A stretch of DNA of 64,000 nucleotides from Micromonospora sp. RP3T (GCF_003027925.1 NZ_PYPS01000031.1:30147-94146), one strand, 5' to 3'; counted from the first letter of the stretch, positions 17,604-26,198 are shown. Program-made: numbers and translations. Notes: generated by a model from the sequence alone, not told the origin.

Positions 17604-18562
17604 GGCCGCTGCCGCTCCCGGCCGCGCTGGCCGTTGTCGTCCTGGGCGGCGTGGCCTCGGCCGCCCAGGGCGTGGTCAACGCCGAGCTGGGGGAGCGGAC
17701 CGGCGACCCGGTGCTCGGCGCGGTGGTCAACAACCTGGGTGGCTGCCTGGTCGTGCTGGTCGGGCTGGCGGTGGTGCCGTCGATGCGGGCCGGGCTGGCC
17801 GCGCTGCGCCGGGCCGGGCTGCCGTGGTGGTCGTTCCTGGGCGGGGTGGGCGGGGCGGTGATCGTGCTGACCGCCCCGGTGGTGGTGCCGGTGCTCGGGG
17901 TGGCGGTGTTCACCATCGCCCAGGTGGCCGGCGGCAGCCTCGGCGGCCTGGCCGTGGACCGGGCCGGGCTGGCCGCCACCGGACGGCTGCCGCTCGCCGC
18001 GCCCCGGGTGGCCGGCGCGCTGCTCGGCATCGGCGCGGTGGCCCTGGCGCAGCTCGGCCGGCCGGTGGGTGACCTGGCCGTCGGCCTGGTGCTGCTCTCC
18101 GTGGTGGGCGGGCTGGCGGTGGCCCTCCAGTCCGCGCTCAACGGTCGGATCGCGGCCGGGATCGGGCCGGCCGCCGGGCTCGCGATCAACTTCGTGGTCA
18201 GCACCACGGTGATCGGCGCGGTGGCGGTGCTGGTCGGCGCGTTCGCCGACCAGCCGCGCTGGCCGACCCAGTGGTGGCTCTACGTGGGCGGTCTGTTCGG
18301 CGTCGGCATCGTGCTCGCGCTGCTGGTCGGGGTGCGGGCCGCCGGGGTGCTGCGGACCGGCCTGGCGCTGGTGGCCGGGCAGCTCGGCGGCGCGCTGCTG
18401 CTGGATCTGGCGCTGCCCGACGGCCCCGGCGTCCGGCTGCCGGTGCTGGCCGGCGCCGTGCTCACGCTGCTGGCGATGCTGGTGGCGGGCGTCCGGCGGC
18501 GCGGTCCGGCCCGTGTGGCGGCCGAACGCGAGCGCGAGCCGGATGGCAGACTGGTCGGGTGA
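17600..18562 (+). CDS. DMT-superfamily permease (YdcZ/DUF606 type)
   Basis: A 320-residue membrane protein with about ten hydrophobic helices arranged as two similar halves: GGVASAAQGVVNAELGERTG begins the first repeat and VGGLAVALQSALNGRIAAG begins the second. That repeat (AAQ/LQ-G/S-N-x-x) is typical of tandem YdcZ-family permeases. Substrate unknown. It is coupled to hisG by a GTGA overlap and to the next gene by another, which may be simple genome compaction rather than shared function. Confidence 0.8.
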   Translation: MRPLPLPAALAVVVLGGVASAAQGVVNAELGERTGDPVLGAVVNNLGGCLVVLVGLAVVPSMRAGLAALRRAGLPWWSFLGGVGGAVIVLTAPVVVPVLGVAVFTIAQVAGGSLGGLAVDRAGLAATGRLPLAAPRVAGALLGIGAVALAQLGRPVGDLAVGLVLLSVVGGLAVALQSALNGRIAAGIGPAAGLAINFVVSTTVIGAVAVLVGAFADQPRWPTQWWLYVGGLFGVGIVLALLVGVRAAGVLRTGLALVAGQLGGALLLDLALPDGPGVRLPVLAGAVLTLLAMLVAGVRRRGPARVAAEREREPDGRLVG

Positions 18563-19032
18563 GCGATTCCGTGGTGACCGTGCGGCCCCGCCGCGTCCGG
18601 GTGGTCTGCTGGGCGGCGGCCGTCACGCTGCTGGTGGTGTTCAGCCTCGTCGCGACGTCCCTGACCGGCGCGACCGGCGACGGTTACGGCTCGTTCCAGC
18701 GCGGCGACCAGTTCGCCATGATCGGCCTGGGCGTCTTCGGCGCGCTCGGCTTCCTGCTGTTCACCCGTCCCCGCGTGGTCGCCGACGCCCGGGGGGTCCG
18801 GGTGCGCAACGTGGTCGGCTCCTACGAGCTGCCGTGGGAGGTGATCCGCGGGGTCCGGTTCGACCGGGGCGCTCCGTGGGCCAGCCTGGAGTTGCACGAC
18901 GACGACCTGCTGCCGATGGTGGCGCTCCAGGCCGCCGACAAGGAGAGCGCGGTCGAGGCGGTCCGCGCGCTGCGCCGCCTGCATCAGGCGCACCTGGCCA
19001 CGCTGGCCGCTGGGCAGTCCGCGCCCCGCTGA
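18559..19032 (+). CDS. Membrane protein with PH-like (bPH) domain
   Basis: A 157-residue protein: two N-terminal membrane helices (VCWAAAVTLLVVFSLVATSL and MIGLGVFGALGFLLF) followed by a small beta-rich domain, RVVADARGVRVRNVVGSYEL ... PWEVIRGVRFDRG, a pattern common to actinobacterial PH-domain membrane proteins. A -10-like CAGACT sits 6 nt before GTG 18559, so a leaderless transcript is possible even though the gene overlaps the permease stop. Function unknown. Confidence 0.75.
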   Translation: MSDSVVTVRPRRVRVVCWAAAVTLLVVFSLVATSLTGATGDGYGSFQRGDQFAMIGLGVFGALGFLLFTRPRVVADARGVRVRNVVGSYELPWEVIRGVRFDRGAPWASLELHDDDLLPMVALQAADKESAVEAVRALRRLHQAHLATLAAGQSAPR

Positions 19033-19046
19033 CCTGCGGGCCCGGT

Positions 19047-19076
19047 TTGGGTGGGCCTGGGTCGAGGGTGTAGTGT
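19047..19076 (+). promoter_or_regulatory. Promoter of the infC-rpmI-rplT operon
   Basis: TTGGGT (19047-19052), an 18-nt spacer, then TAGTGT (19071-19076). Transcription from here would give a leader of roughly 255 nt before infC. Confidence 0.6.
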
Positions 19077-19082
19077 TGCGGG

Positions 19083-19340
19083 GTCGACCAGACTGCCCCC
19101 GTCCCTGACGTGCGGGTGGTCGCTGAAGCGGAGCGCCCGCTCCCACCCGAGTCGCCGTCCAGGTGTCCGGGTCCGGTCCCCGGTTTCGGGCACGTCCCGA
19201 TCCCGGATGCGCGATCCTGTGATCGTGCCGACCGGTCGAGTGGGCCCTGGCATACGCCGGGGCCTTCTGCTTTCCGGGTCGGCTCCCACCCGGGAGCCCG
19301 CGGAGTCGGCACCGTAGGACACTCGACTCGAGGAGGCCCC
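19083..19340 (+). other. Long 5' leader of infC
   Basis: About 255 nt without a gene, rich in self-complementary segments (for example GGGCCC ... GGGGCC around 19240-19262 and CTCCCACC ... near 19280). In many bacteria the infC-rpmI-rplT leader binds L20 for autoregulation, so this leader may do the same; I did not recognise a defined L20-leader consensus. AGGAGG at 19331-19336 is the infC ribosome-binding site. Confidence 0.4.
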
Positions 19341-20009
19341 ATCAGCGTCGAACCACGCGTGAACGAGCAGATCCGGGCACGTGAGGTCCGACTGGTCGGC
19401 CCTGAGGGTGAGCAGGTGGGCATCGTCCCGCTGGAGCGCGCCCTGCAGCTGGCCGCGGACGTCGACCTGGACCTGGTCGAGGTTGCGCCGATGGCGCGCC
19501 CGCCGGTGTGCAAGCTCATGGACTTCGGCAAGTTCAAGTACGAGAGCGCACTCAAGGCGCGCGAAGCGCGGCGTAACCAGCAGCAGACCGTCATCAAGGA
19601 AATGAAGCTCCGGCCGAAGATCGACCCGCACGACTACGAGACCAAGAAGGGTCACGTGGTGCGGTTCCTCAAGGCGGGCGACAAGGTCAAGGTGACGATC
19701 ATGTTCCGCGGTCGCGAGCAGAGCCGCCCGGAGCTGGGTTACCGGCTCCTGCGCCGGCTCGAGTCCGAGATCACGGACCTGGGATACGTCGAGGCCGCCC
19801 CGAAGCAGGACGGCCGAAACATGATCATGGTTCTCGCTCCGCACCGGGCCGTCAAGGCCTCCGCGGTCGCCGCCACGGCGTCCCGCGGTGGGCCCCGGGA
19901 CCGGGCCGCGGAGGAGTCGGCAGCCCCGGCAGGTGGCGAGACCCCGGCGGCCGGCGAGACCGCAGCAGCCGGTGAGACCGGCCCGACCGCTGACACCAGC
20001 GGCCAGTAA
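19341..20009 (+). CDS. infC: Translation initiation factor IF-3, ATC start codon
   Basis: A 222-residue IF-3: the N-terminal domain (RVNEQIRAREVRLVGPEGEQ), the linker with KFKYESALKAREARRNQQQ, and the C-terminal domain (RPKIDPHDYETKKGHVVRFL, RGREQSRPELGYRLL). No ATG fits. An ATC at 19341 directly follows AGGAGG (4-nt gap) and gives a first stretch xSVEPRVNE that lines up with the Mycobacterium start MSTETRVNE. An in-frame GTG at 19359 is too far from the ribosome-binding site. Rare start codons on infC are a known autoregulatory device, since IF-3 discriminates against them. The Ala/Gly/Thr-rich tail (~175-222) is a common actinobacterial extension. Confidence 0.93.
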   Translation: MSVEPRVNEQIRAREVRLVGPEGEQVGIVPLERALQLAADVDLDLVEVAPMARPPVCKLMDFGKFKYESALKAREARRNQQQTVIKEMKLRPKIDPHDYETKKGHVVRFLKAGDKVKVTIMFRGREQSRPELGYRLLRRLESEITDLGYVEAAPKQDGRNMIMVLAPHRAVKASAVAATASRGGPRDRAAEESAAPAGGETPAAGETAAAGETGPTADTSGQ

Positions 20010-20027
20010 CAGGGAGAGACGTTCCAC

Positions 20028-20222
20028 ATGCCGAAGATGAAGAGCCACACGGGTACGGGCAAGCGGGTCAAGGTGACCGGTTCGGGCAAGATCGTTGCCC
20101 AGCAGGCCGGCCTCCGCCACAAGCTGGAGAAGAAGCCCTCCACCCAGACCCGCCGGCTGACCGGCACCGTCGAGCTGGCCAAGGCCGACGTGAAGCGCAT
20201 CAAGAAGCTGCTCGGCCGCTGA
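20028..20222 (+). CDS. rpmI: 50S ribosomal protein L35
   Basis: A 64-residue basic protein with the L35 signature MPKMKSHTGTGKRVKVTGSG and HKLEKKPSTQTRRL. Located between infC and rplT as in most bacteria, with a GGGAGAG ribosome-binding site. Confidence 0.98.
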   Translation: MPKMKSHTGTGKRVKVTGSGKIVAQQAGLRHKLEKKPSTQTRRLTGTVELAKADVKRIKKLLGR

Positions 20223-20254
20223 CGCGCGCCACCTGAACCGAAGAAGGAGTTGAG

Positions 20255-20647
20255 ATGGCACGCGTCAAGCGGGCTGTGAACGCCCAGAAGAAGCGTCGTA
20301 CCCTGCTGGAGACCGCGAGCGGTTACCGCGGTCAGCGCTCCCGGCTCTACCGCAAGGCCAAGGAGCAGGTGCTGCACTCGATGCAGTACGCCTACCGGGA
20401 CCGTCGCGACCGCAAGGGCGACTTCCGGCAGCTCTGGATCCAGCGGATCAACGCCGGCGCCCGGGCCAACGGGATGACCTACAACCGGCTGATCCAGGGC
20501 CTGCGCCTGGCCGGCATCGAGGTCGACCGCAAGATCCTGGCCGACCTGGCCGTCAACGACGCCGCCGCGTTCGCGGCGATCGTCGAGCTGGCCCGCGCCG
20601 CCGTGGCGGCCGAGGGCACCGGTGGCGCCGCGGCCCAGGCCGCCTGA
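20255..20647 (+). CDS. rplT: 50S ribosomal protein L20
   Basis: A 130-residue L20: MARVKRAVNAQKKRRTLLE, ASGYRGQRSRLYRKAKEQV and the helical RRDRKGDFRQLWIQRINAGAR. The C-terminal ~12 residues are Gly/Ala-rich. The last codons and the stop lie inside a 29-bp tandem duplication. L20 is the usual repressor of this operon in other bacteria. Confidence 0.98.
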   Translation: MARVKRAVNAQKKRRTLLETASGYRGQRSRLYRKAKEQVLHSMQYAYRDRRDRKGDFRQLWIQRINAGARANGMTYNRLIQGLRLAGIEVDRKILADLAVNDAAAFAAIVELARAAVAAEGTGGAAAQAA

Positions 20648-20687
20648 CCCACCTGTACGCGGCCCAGGCCGACTGACCCACCCGTAC
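20630..20687 (+). repeat. 29-bp tandem duplication over the rplT stop codon
   Basis: Two units, 20630-20658 and 20659-20687, differ at only two positions (both begin GCGGCCCAGGCCG). The first contains the end and stop of rplT; the second lies in the spacer and carries a second in-register TGA-containing copy. It looks like a recent slippage duplication. Confidence 0.85.
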
Positions 20688-20707
20688 GGCAGATCGAGGC
20701 GTCTCCC

Positions 20708-21589
20708 ATGCAGTCACCGTCGCAGGGGAGACGCCTCGACGCCGTCTCCGGCCCGTTCACCCCGCGTACCCCGAGGGTCGTGGCGGCCCGCCGGCTGCAC
20801 CGCCGGCGCGACCGCGAGCAGGCCGGCCGCTTCCTCGCCGAGGGGCCGCAGGCCGTCCGTGAGGCGCTCGCCCGCGCCGGCACGGTGGTCGAGCTGTTCG
20901 GCACCCCGACCGCGCTGGACCGGCACGCCGACCTGGCCGCCGTCGCCGCCCGCGCCGACGTGCCGGTCTCCGAGGTCACCGACGAGGCCCTCGCCGCGCT
21001 CACCGAGACGGTGGCCCCGCAGGGCCTGGTGGCGGTCTGCCGGCACCTCGACGTGCCGCTGGCCGAGGCCGTCGCGGGCGGGCCGCGCCTGGTCGCGGTG
21101 CTCGCCGGGATCCGTGACCCGGGCAACGCCGGGACGGTGCTACGGACCGCGGACGCGGCCGGCGCGGGCGCGGTGGTCTTCGCCGGCGAGGCGGTCGACC
21201 CGTACAACGGCAAGTGCGTGCGGGCGTCCGCCGGCAGCCTGTTCCACGTCGACGTGGTGCGCGCCGCCGACCCGCTCGCGGCCGTCGCGGCGCTGCGGGC
21301 CGCCGGGCTGGCGATCCTCGCCACCACCGGGTACGGCGACAGCGACCTCGACGACCTCGCCGACGCCGGCCGGCTCGCCGCGCCCACCGCGTGGTTGTTC
21401 GGCTCGGAGGCGCACGGCCTGCCCGAGGAGTTGACCGCGGTCGCCGACGCCCGGGTCCGGGTGCCGCTGCACGGGCGCGCCGAGAGTCTCAATCTGGCTG
21501 CGGCGGCGGCCGTCTGCCTGTATTCTTCGGCCAGAGCACTGCGTGCCCCCAGGGCCACGCGGCACACCGCAGGGGAGTCCACCTCGTGA
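20708..21589 (+). CDS. SpoU/TrmH-family RNA 2'-O-methyltransferase
   Basis: A 293-residue enzyme. The N-terminal substrate-binding domain resembles L30e (RRDREQAGRFLAEGPQAVREA). The SPOUT domain has LAGIRDPGNAGTVLRTADAAG (motif 1, ~140-160), the middle motif FGSEAHGLPEEL, and the C-terminal knot VPLHGRAESLNLAAAAAVCLY. This is the 23S rRNA 2'-O-methyltransferase type commonly encoded between rplT and pheS in actinobacteria. The target nucleotide is not evident from sequence. Confidence 0.92.
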   Translation: MQSPSQGRRLDAVSGPFTPRTPRVVAARRLHRRRDREQAGRFLAEGPQAVREALARAGTVVELFGTPTALDRHADLAAVAARADVPVSEVTDEALAALTETVAPQGLVAVCRHLDVPLAEAVAGGPRLVAVLAGIRDPGNAGTVLRTADAAGAGAVVFAGEAVDPYNGKCVRASAGSLFHVDVVRAADPLAAVAALRAAGLAILATTGYGDSDLDDLADAGRLAAPTAWLFGSEAHGLPEELTAVADARVRVPLHGRAESLNLAAAAAVCLYSSARALRAPRATRHTAGESTS

Positions 21590-21616
21590 GGAACGCGCCA
21601 CGGCGTTCGTTTAGCC

Positions 21617-21694
21617 AGCCCGCCGGTGTCGGCGGGCGGCAGGTCTGACCCTTCCCCCTGCACGACTCCCACCGGCGGGCTGCGGCGAAGCCGC
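21617..21694 (+). promoter_or_regulatory. Alternative hairpins in the spacer before pheS
   Basis: AGCCCGCCGGT (21617-21627) can pair locally (hairpin 21618-21637, 8 bp, GTGT loop) or with its exact complement ACCGGCGGGCT (21671-21681). The two pairings exclude each other. A third hairpin, GCGGCGAAGCCGC, lies at about 21682-21694. A -10-like TAGACT at 21702-21707 follows. This could be an attenuation-type leader for pheST or just the terminator of the upstream gene. Confidence 0.4.
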
Positions 21695-21762
21695 GCGTCC
21701 GTAGACTCGCCTGGCCGCCTGTAGTCGGGCCGGCGCCGCCCTTGAGGGAGTGCCCGTTCACC

Positions 21763-22824
21763 ATGAGTTACCGCAACGATCCGTACGACCCGAAGCAGGT
21801 CGCCCTGCTCGACCCGGACGCCCTGGCCGGGGCCGTGGCCGACGCCGAGAAGGCGTTCGCCGCCGCCACCGACCCGGACGCGCTGACCGCGCTGCGCCCC
21901 ACGCACCTGGGGGACCGGTCCCCGGTGTCGCTCGCCCGCCGGGAGATCGGCGCGCTGCCGCCGGCCGCGAAGTCCGACGCCGGCAAGCGGGTCAACGAGG
22001 CCCGCCGGGCCATCGAGTCCGCGTACGCCGCCCGTCAGGAGATCCTGGACCGCGAGCAGGCCGAGCGGGTGCTGGTCGAGGAGCGGGTCGACGTGACCCT
22101 GCCCCACGACCGCCGGCCGCGCGGCGCCCGCCACCCGCTGACCGTGCTGATGGAGCAGATCAGCGACCTGTTCATCGGCATGGGCTACGAGGTGGCCGAG
22201 GGGCCCGAGGTCGAGTTGGAGTGGACCAACTTCGACGCGCTCAACATCCCGGCCGACCATCCGGCGCGCGGGCTGATGGACACGTTCCACATCGCCCCCC
22301 AGGGGTCGGGCCTGGTGCTGCGCACCCACACCTCGCCGGTGCAGGCGCGCACCATGCTCAGCCGCAAGCCGCCGATCTACGTGGTGGTGCCCGGCCGGGT
22401 CTACCGCACCGACGAGTTGGACGCCACCCACGCGCCGGTCTTCCACCAGGTCGAGGGCCTGGTGGTGGACAAGGGCATCACCATGGCGCACCTGCGCGGC
22501 ACGCTCGACCACTTCGCGCGCGCCATGTTCGGCGAGGGCGCCAAGACGCGCTGGCGTCCGCACTACTTCCCGTTCACCGAGCCGTCGGCCGAGTTCGACG
22601 TCTGGTTCCCGGAGCACCGGGACGGGCCGCAGTGGGTCGAGTGGGGCGGCTGCGGCATGGTCAACCCGCGGGTGCTGCGCGCCTGCGGGATCGACCCGGA
22701 GGTCTACTCCGGATTCGCGTTCGGCATGGGCATCGACCGGACCGTGATGGTCCGGCACGGCGTCAGCGACATGCGGGACATGGCCGAGGGCGACGTGCGG
22801 TTCACCCGCGCGTTCGGCGCCTGA
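21763..22824 (+). CDS. pheS: Phenylalanine-tRNA ligase, alpha subunit
   Basis: Catalytic subunit of the PheRS heterotetramer. A 353-residue protein from ATG 21763. The N-terminal coiled-coil region (~20-100) is followed by the class II core: RHPLTVLMEQISDLFIGMGY, motif 2 (FHQVEGLVVD, GRVYRTDELDATH), the Phe-binding loop, and motif 3 FAFGMGIDRTVMVRHG. The frame opens at a TTG at 21742, but MSYRNDPYDPKQ matches known actinobacterial starts. pheT follows after 26 bases. Confidence 0.96.
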   Translation: MSYRNDPYDPKQVALLDPDALAGAVADAEKAFAAATDPDALTALRPTHLGDRSPVSLARREIGALPPAAKSDAGKRVNEARRAIESAYAARQEILDREQAERVLVEERVDVTLPHDRRPRGARHPLTVLMEQISDLFIGMGYEVAEGPEVELEWTNFDALNIPADHPARGLMDTFHIAPQGSGLVLRTHTSPVQARTMLSRKPPIYVVVPGRVYRTDELDATHAPVFHQVEGLVVDKGITMAHLRGTLDHFARAMFGEGAKTRWRPHYFPFTEPSAEFDVWFPEHRDGPQWVEWGGCGMVNPRVLRACGIDPEVYSGFAFGMGIDRTVMVRHGVSDMRDMAEGDVRFTRAFGA

Positions 22825-22850
22825 GCTACGGGAACGGTGGTAGAGGAATC

Positions 22851-25397
22851 ATGCGAGTTTCAGTCAGTTGGCTGCGGGAGTACGTGGATCTCCCCGCCGA
22901 CCTGCCCGCCGGCGACCTGGAGCAGGCGCTGGTCGACCTCGGCATCGAGGTCGAGTCGATCGTGGACCTGCGGGCGACCGTCACCGGCCCGCTGGTCGTG
23001 GGCGAGGTCCTCCAGATCGAGGAGCTGACCGGTTTCAAGAAGCCGATCCGCTTCTGCCGGGTGGACGTCGGCGACGCGAACGGCACCGGCGAGCCGCAGG
23101 AGATCGTCTGCGGGGCGCGCAACTTCGCCCCCGGCGACAAGGTCGTGGTGATCCTGCCGGGCGGTGTGCTGCCGGGCAACTTCGCCATCGGCGCGCGCAA
23201 GACGTACGGGCGCAACTCCCACGGGATGATCTGCTCGGCGCGGGAGCTGGGCCTGGGCGACGACCACTCCGGCATCATCGTGCTGCCCGCGGACGTCAAG
23301 GCCCAGCCCGGCGACGACGCGCGCCCGGTCGTCGGCCTGGACGACGTGGTGGTCGAAATGGAGATCACCCCGGACCGCGGGTACGCGCTCAGCGTCCGCG
23401 GCATCGCCCGGGAGCTGTCGCACGCGCTCGGCGTGCCGTTCCGCGACCCGGCCGACGCGCCGGCGACGGGCGGGACCGCCGAGCCGGCGTACCCGGTGGA
23501 GGTCCGTGACCCGGTCGGCTGCGACCGGTTCGCGGCCCGGATGGTGCGTGGCGTCGACCCGACCGTGGCCACGCCCGGCTGGATGTCGCGGCGGCTCACC
23601 GCCGCCGGCGTGCGCAGCATCTCGCTGCCGGTCGACATCACCAACTACCTGATGCTCGAACTCGGCCAGCCGATGCACGCCTTCGACGCGGACCGGATCG
23701 CCGGGCCGCTGGTGGTGCGCCGCGCCGAGCCGGGGGAGAAGCTGACCACGCTCGACGGGGTGAGCCGCAGCCTGGTCGCCGAGGACATGGTGATCTGCGA
23801 CGACAGCGGGCCGATCTCGCTGGCCGCGGTGATGGGCGGCGAGACCAGCGAGGTGCTCGCCTCCACCACGAACGTGCTGTTCGAGGCCGCGCACTGGGAC
23901 CCGGCGATGGTGGGCCGCACGGCCCGGCGGCACAAGCTGTTCAGCGAGGCCGCGAAACGCTGGGAGCGGGGCGTCGACCCGACGCTGCCGCTCGTCGCGC
24001 TGGAGAAGGCGGTCCGGTTGCTCACCGACCTGGCCGGCGGCACGCCCGGCGCGGAGGTGCTCGATCTCGACCACGTCCGCCCGCCGTCGCCGGTGACGCT
24101 GCCGGTGGACCTGCCGACCCGCCGGGTGGGCGTGTCGTACCGGGCGGACCGGGTGGTGGAGCTGCTGACGCAGGTCGGCTGCGCGGTCACCCGGGGCGCC
24201 GACCGGCTCGGCGAGGACCCGGGCACGGTCGGGGTGGCCACCGGCGGCGCGGAGGTGCTGACCGTGACGCCGCCGAGCTGGCGGCCCGACCTGACCGACC
24301 CGGCCGACCTGGTCGAGGAGGTGGTCCGCCTCGACGGGTACGACCGGGTGCCGTCGGTGCTGCCCACCGCGCGGCCCGGCCGGGGTCTCACCCCGGCGCA
24401 GCAGCGCCGCCGCGCGGTGGCCCGCTCGCTCGCCGAGCGCGGCTGGGTCGAGGTGCTGGCCCAGCCGTTCGTCGCCCCGGAGCTGGCCGACCAGCTCGGC
24501 CTGCCGGCCGACGACCCGCGCCGCCCCGCGGTGCGGGTGGCCAACCCGCTGTCCGAGGAGGAGCCGCTGCTGCGCACCACGCTGCTCGGCCCGCTGCTCG
24601 GCATCGTCCGGCGCAACGTCGGCCGGGGCCAGCGGGACGTGGCGATCTACGAGATCGGCGCGGTCTTCCTGCCCCGTCCGGGCGTCGGCGCCCCGCCCGC
24701 CATGGGCGTGGACCGGCGGCCCACCGACGAGGAGTTCGCCGCCGCCGACGCGGTGGTGCCGGAGCAGCCGCGACACGTCGCGGTCGCGCTCTGCGGCGAG
24801 ATCGAGCCGGCCGGCTGGTGGGGCGCGGGTCGCGCGGCAGGCTGGGCGGACGCCGTCGAGGCCGGCCGGGCGGTGCTCGCCGCCGCGGGCATCCCGGCCG
24901 ACCGGGTGACCGTGCGGGCCGGTGAGTACGCCCCCTGGCACCCGGGCCGCTGCGCCGAGCTGCTCGTCGACGACACCGTGGTCGGGCACGCCGGCGAGCT
25001 GCACCCGGCCGTGGTGACGGCGCTGGAACTGCCCCGGCGCACCAGCGCCATGGAGCTGGACCTGGACGCGCTGCCCGCCGCGCCGCTGGTGGCCGGGCCG
25101 GCCATCTCCACGTTCCCGCCGGCCCTGATCGACGTGGCGTTGGTGGTGGACGAGGCGGTGCCGGCGGCCGAGGTGCGGGCGGCGCTCGTCGAGGGTGCCG
25201 GCGCGCTGCTGGAGGACGTCCGGCTCTTCGACGTCTACGCCTCGGCGCAGCTCGGTGCCGGGCGGAAGTCGTTGGCGTACAAGCTGACGTTCCGCGCCCC
25301 GGACCGCACCCTCGCCGGTGAGGAGGCGGTGGCCGCCCGGGACGCCGCCGTGGCGCTCGCCGCGCAGCGCTTCGGCGCCACCCTCCGCGGCGCCTGA
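22851..25397 (+). CDS. pheT: Phenylalanine-tRNA ligase, beta subunit
   Basis: An 848-residue subunit with normal domain order: start MRVSVSWLREYVDLPADL, an OB/EMAP-like tRNA-binding domain (~45-155, ARNFAPGDKVVVILPG), the B3/B4 editing region (~215-400, DITNYLMLELGQPMHAFD), the B5 domain (~420-500), the catalytic-like core (~510-700), and a C-terminal ferredoxin-fold anticodon-binding domain (FPPALIDVALVVDEAVPA to the end). It forms an operon with pheS. Confidence 0.96.
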   Translation: MRVSVSWLREYVDLPADLPAGDLEQALVDLGIEVESIVDLRATVTGPLVVGEVLQIEELTGFKKPIRFCRVDVGDANGTGEPQEIVCGARNFAPGDKVVVILPGGVLPGNFAIGARKTYGRNSHGMICSARELGLGDDHSGIIVLPADVKAQPGDDARPVVGLDDVVVEMEITPDRGYALSVRGIARELSHALGVPFRDPADAPATGGTAEPAYPVEVRDPVGCDRFAARMVRGVDPTVATPGWMSRRLTAAGVRSISLPVDITNYLMLELGQPMHAFDADRIAGPLVVRRAEPGEKLTTLDGVSRSLVAEDMVICDDSGPISLAAVMGGETSEVLASTTNVLFEAAHWDPAMVGRTARRHKLFSEAAKRWERGVDPTLPLVALEKAVRLLTDLAGGTPGAEVLDLDHVRPPSPVTLPVDLPTRRVGVSYRADRVVELLTQVGCAVTRGADRLGEDPGTVGVATGGAEVLTVTPPSWRPDLTDPADLVEEVVRLDGYDRVPSVLPTARPGRGLTPAQQRRRAVARSLAERGWVEVLAQPFVAPELADQLGLPADDPRRPAVRVANPLSEEEPLLRTTLLGPLLGIVRRNVGRGQRDVAIYEIGAVFLPRPGVGAPPAMGVDRRPTDEEFAAADAVVPEQPRHVAVALCGEIEPAGWWGAGRAAGWADAVEAGRAVLAAAGIPADRVTVRAGEYAPWHPGRCAELLVDDTVVGHAGELHPAVVTALELPRRTSAMELDLDALPAAPLVAGPAISTFPPALIDVALVVDEAVPAAEVRAALVEGAGALLEDVRLFDVYASAQLGAGRKSLAYKLTFRAPDRTLAGEEAVAARDAAVALAAQRFGATLRGA

Positions 25398-25457
25398 GGT
25401 GTAAGGAGGGGCCCCCGCTTAACGCATTCGGTAGAGGCGGGGGCCCTTCTTAACACC
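25398..25457. repeat. GGGCCC hairpin element, copy 1
   Basis: GGTGTAAGG at the left mirrors CCTTCTTAACACC at the right. The core stem GGGCCCCCGC (25409-25418) pairs perfectly with GCGGGGGCCC (25437-25446) around TTAACGCATTCGGTAGAG. It lies between the convergent pheT and crp-type genes, where it can act as a bidirectional terminator. A second, similar copy is at 57351-57405. Confidence 0.75.
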
Positions 25458-25487
25458 CGGACATCGGCGGGACCTCCCGCCGGGCGA

Positions 25488-26198
25488 TCACTCCTCGTCG
25501 GCGGGCAGCTCGCCGAGTTCACGCAGGCGGCGCAGGTCCCGCACGGTGATCCGCCGGTAGTCGGTGTCCACCAGCCGCTCGGCGCGCAGGTCGCGCAGCG
25601 CCTTCTGGATCGAGGTCTCGGCAGCCCCGCAGATCGTCGCCAGCTCGGGCTGGGTGAGCCGGACGTCGATGACGACTCCGTCCGGGCTCCGGCGGCCGTG
25701 CGTGCGGCACAGCTCGGCGATCACCCTGGCCACCCGGATCCTCACCGCGTACGAGCTGAAGTCGATGCGGCGGCGGTTGGACCAGCGCAGCCGGTCCGCG
25801 ACCATCGCCGCGAGTTCGAGCGCGGCCTCGGGGTGCTCCCTGAGGAAGCGGGTGAAACGGTCCCTCGGGACGACGCTGTAGCGCGTCGGGCCGCAGGTGG
25901 TGATCGTGGCCGAGCGTGGCTGGTCGTTGAGGGCGGACATCTCGCCGACCAGGTCGCCGCCGACCCGCAGCGAGAGCAGCGCCGACCGGCCGTCGGGGAG
26001 GCTCGCCGTCACCTTGGTCAGCCCCTCCTCCAGCAGCACCAGGTGCGACTCCCGAGCGCCCTCGTGGATGAGAATCTGCCCGGCCGGCACCTGACGCCGG
26101 ACGCCGAGGTCGAGCACGATCGCGCGGGTGTCGGGCCGCAGCCGTTGCAGGAAGGTGCCGTACGGCCACTGGACGTCCGGGGGCGCACCTCGACGCAT
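25488..26198 (-). CDS. Crp/Fnr-type transcription regulator
   Basis: A 236-residue protein from ATG 26198 (GAGGT 6 nt upstream). The N-terminal cNMP-binding beta-roll has ILIHEGARESHLVLLEEGL and the phosphate-cassette-like GGDLVGEMSALNDQPRSATI, where the Glu and Arg needed to hold a cyclic nucleotide are present. The C-terminal winged helix has LTQPELATICGAAETSIQKAL. The frame continues upstream to ATG 26372, giving 58 extra residues with a hydrophobic helix (PAQVLALVAVYAGAVALL) then basic residues, so a membrane-anchored longer form is possible. It is divergent from the cyclase-like operon at 26548 and may sense its product. Confidence 0.85.
   Translation of the reverse strand: MRRGAPPDVQWPYGTFLQRLRPDTRAIVLDLGVRRQVPAGQILIHEGARESHLVLLEEGLTKVTASLPDGRSALLSLRVGGDLVGEMSALNDQPRSATITTCGPTRYSVVPRDRFTRFLREHPEAALELAAMVADRLRWSNRRRIDFSSYAVRIRVARVIAELCRTHGRRSPDGVVIDVRLTQPELATICGAAETSIQKALRDLRAERLVDTDYRRITVRDLRRLRELGELPADEE

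Noticed and set aside
21586..21648. Possible Phe leader peptide before pheS
   Set aside because: The short frame starting GTG 21586 has a single Phe codon and no run of Phe codons, so ribosome-stalling attenuation is not supported.
20479..22758. Long minus-strand open frame over rplT, methyltransferase and pheS
   Set aside because: No recognisable domain; antisense to well-supported genes.
22860..25004. Long minus-strand open frame over pheT
   Set aside because: Composition is a codon-shadow of pheT and has no family motifs.
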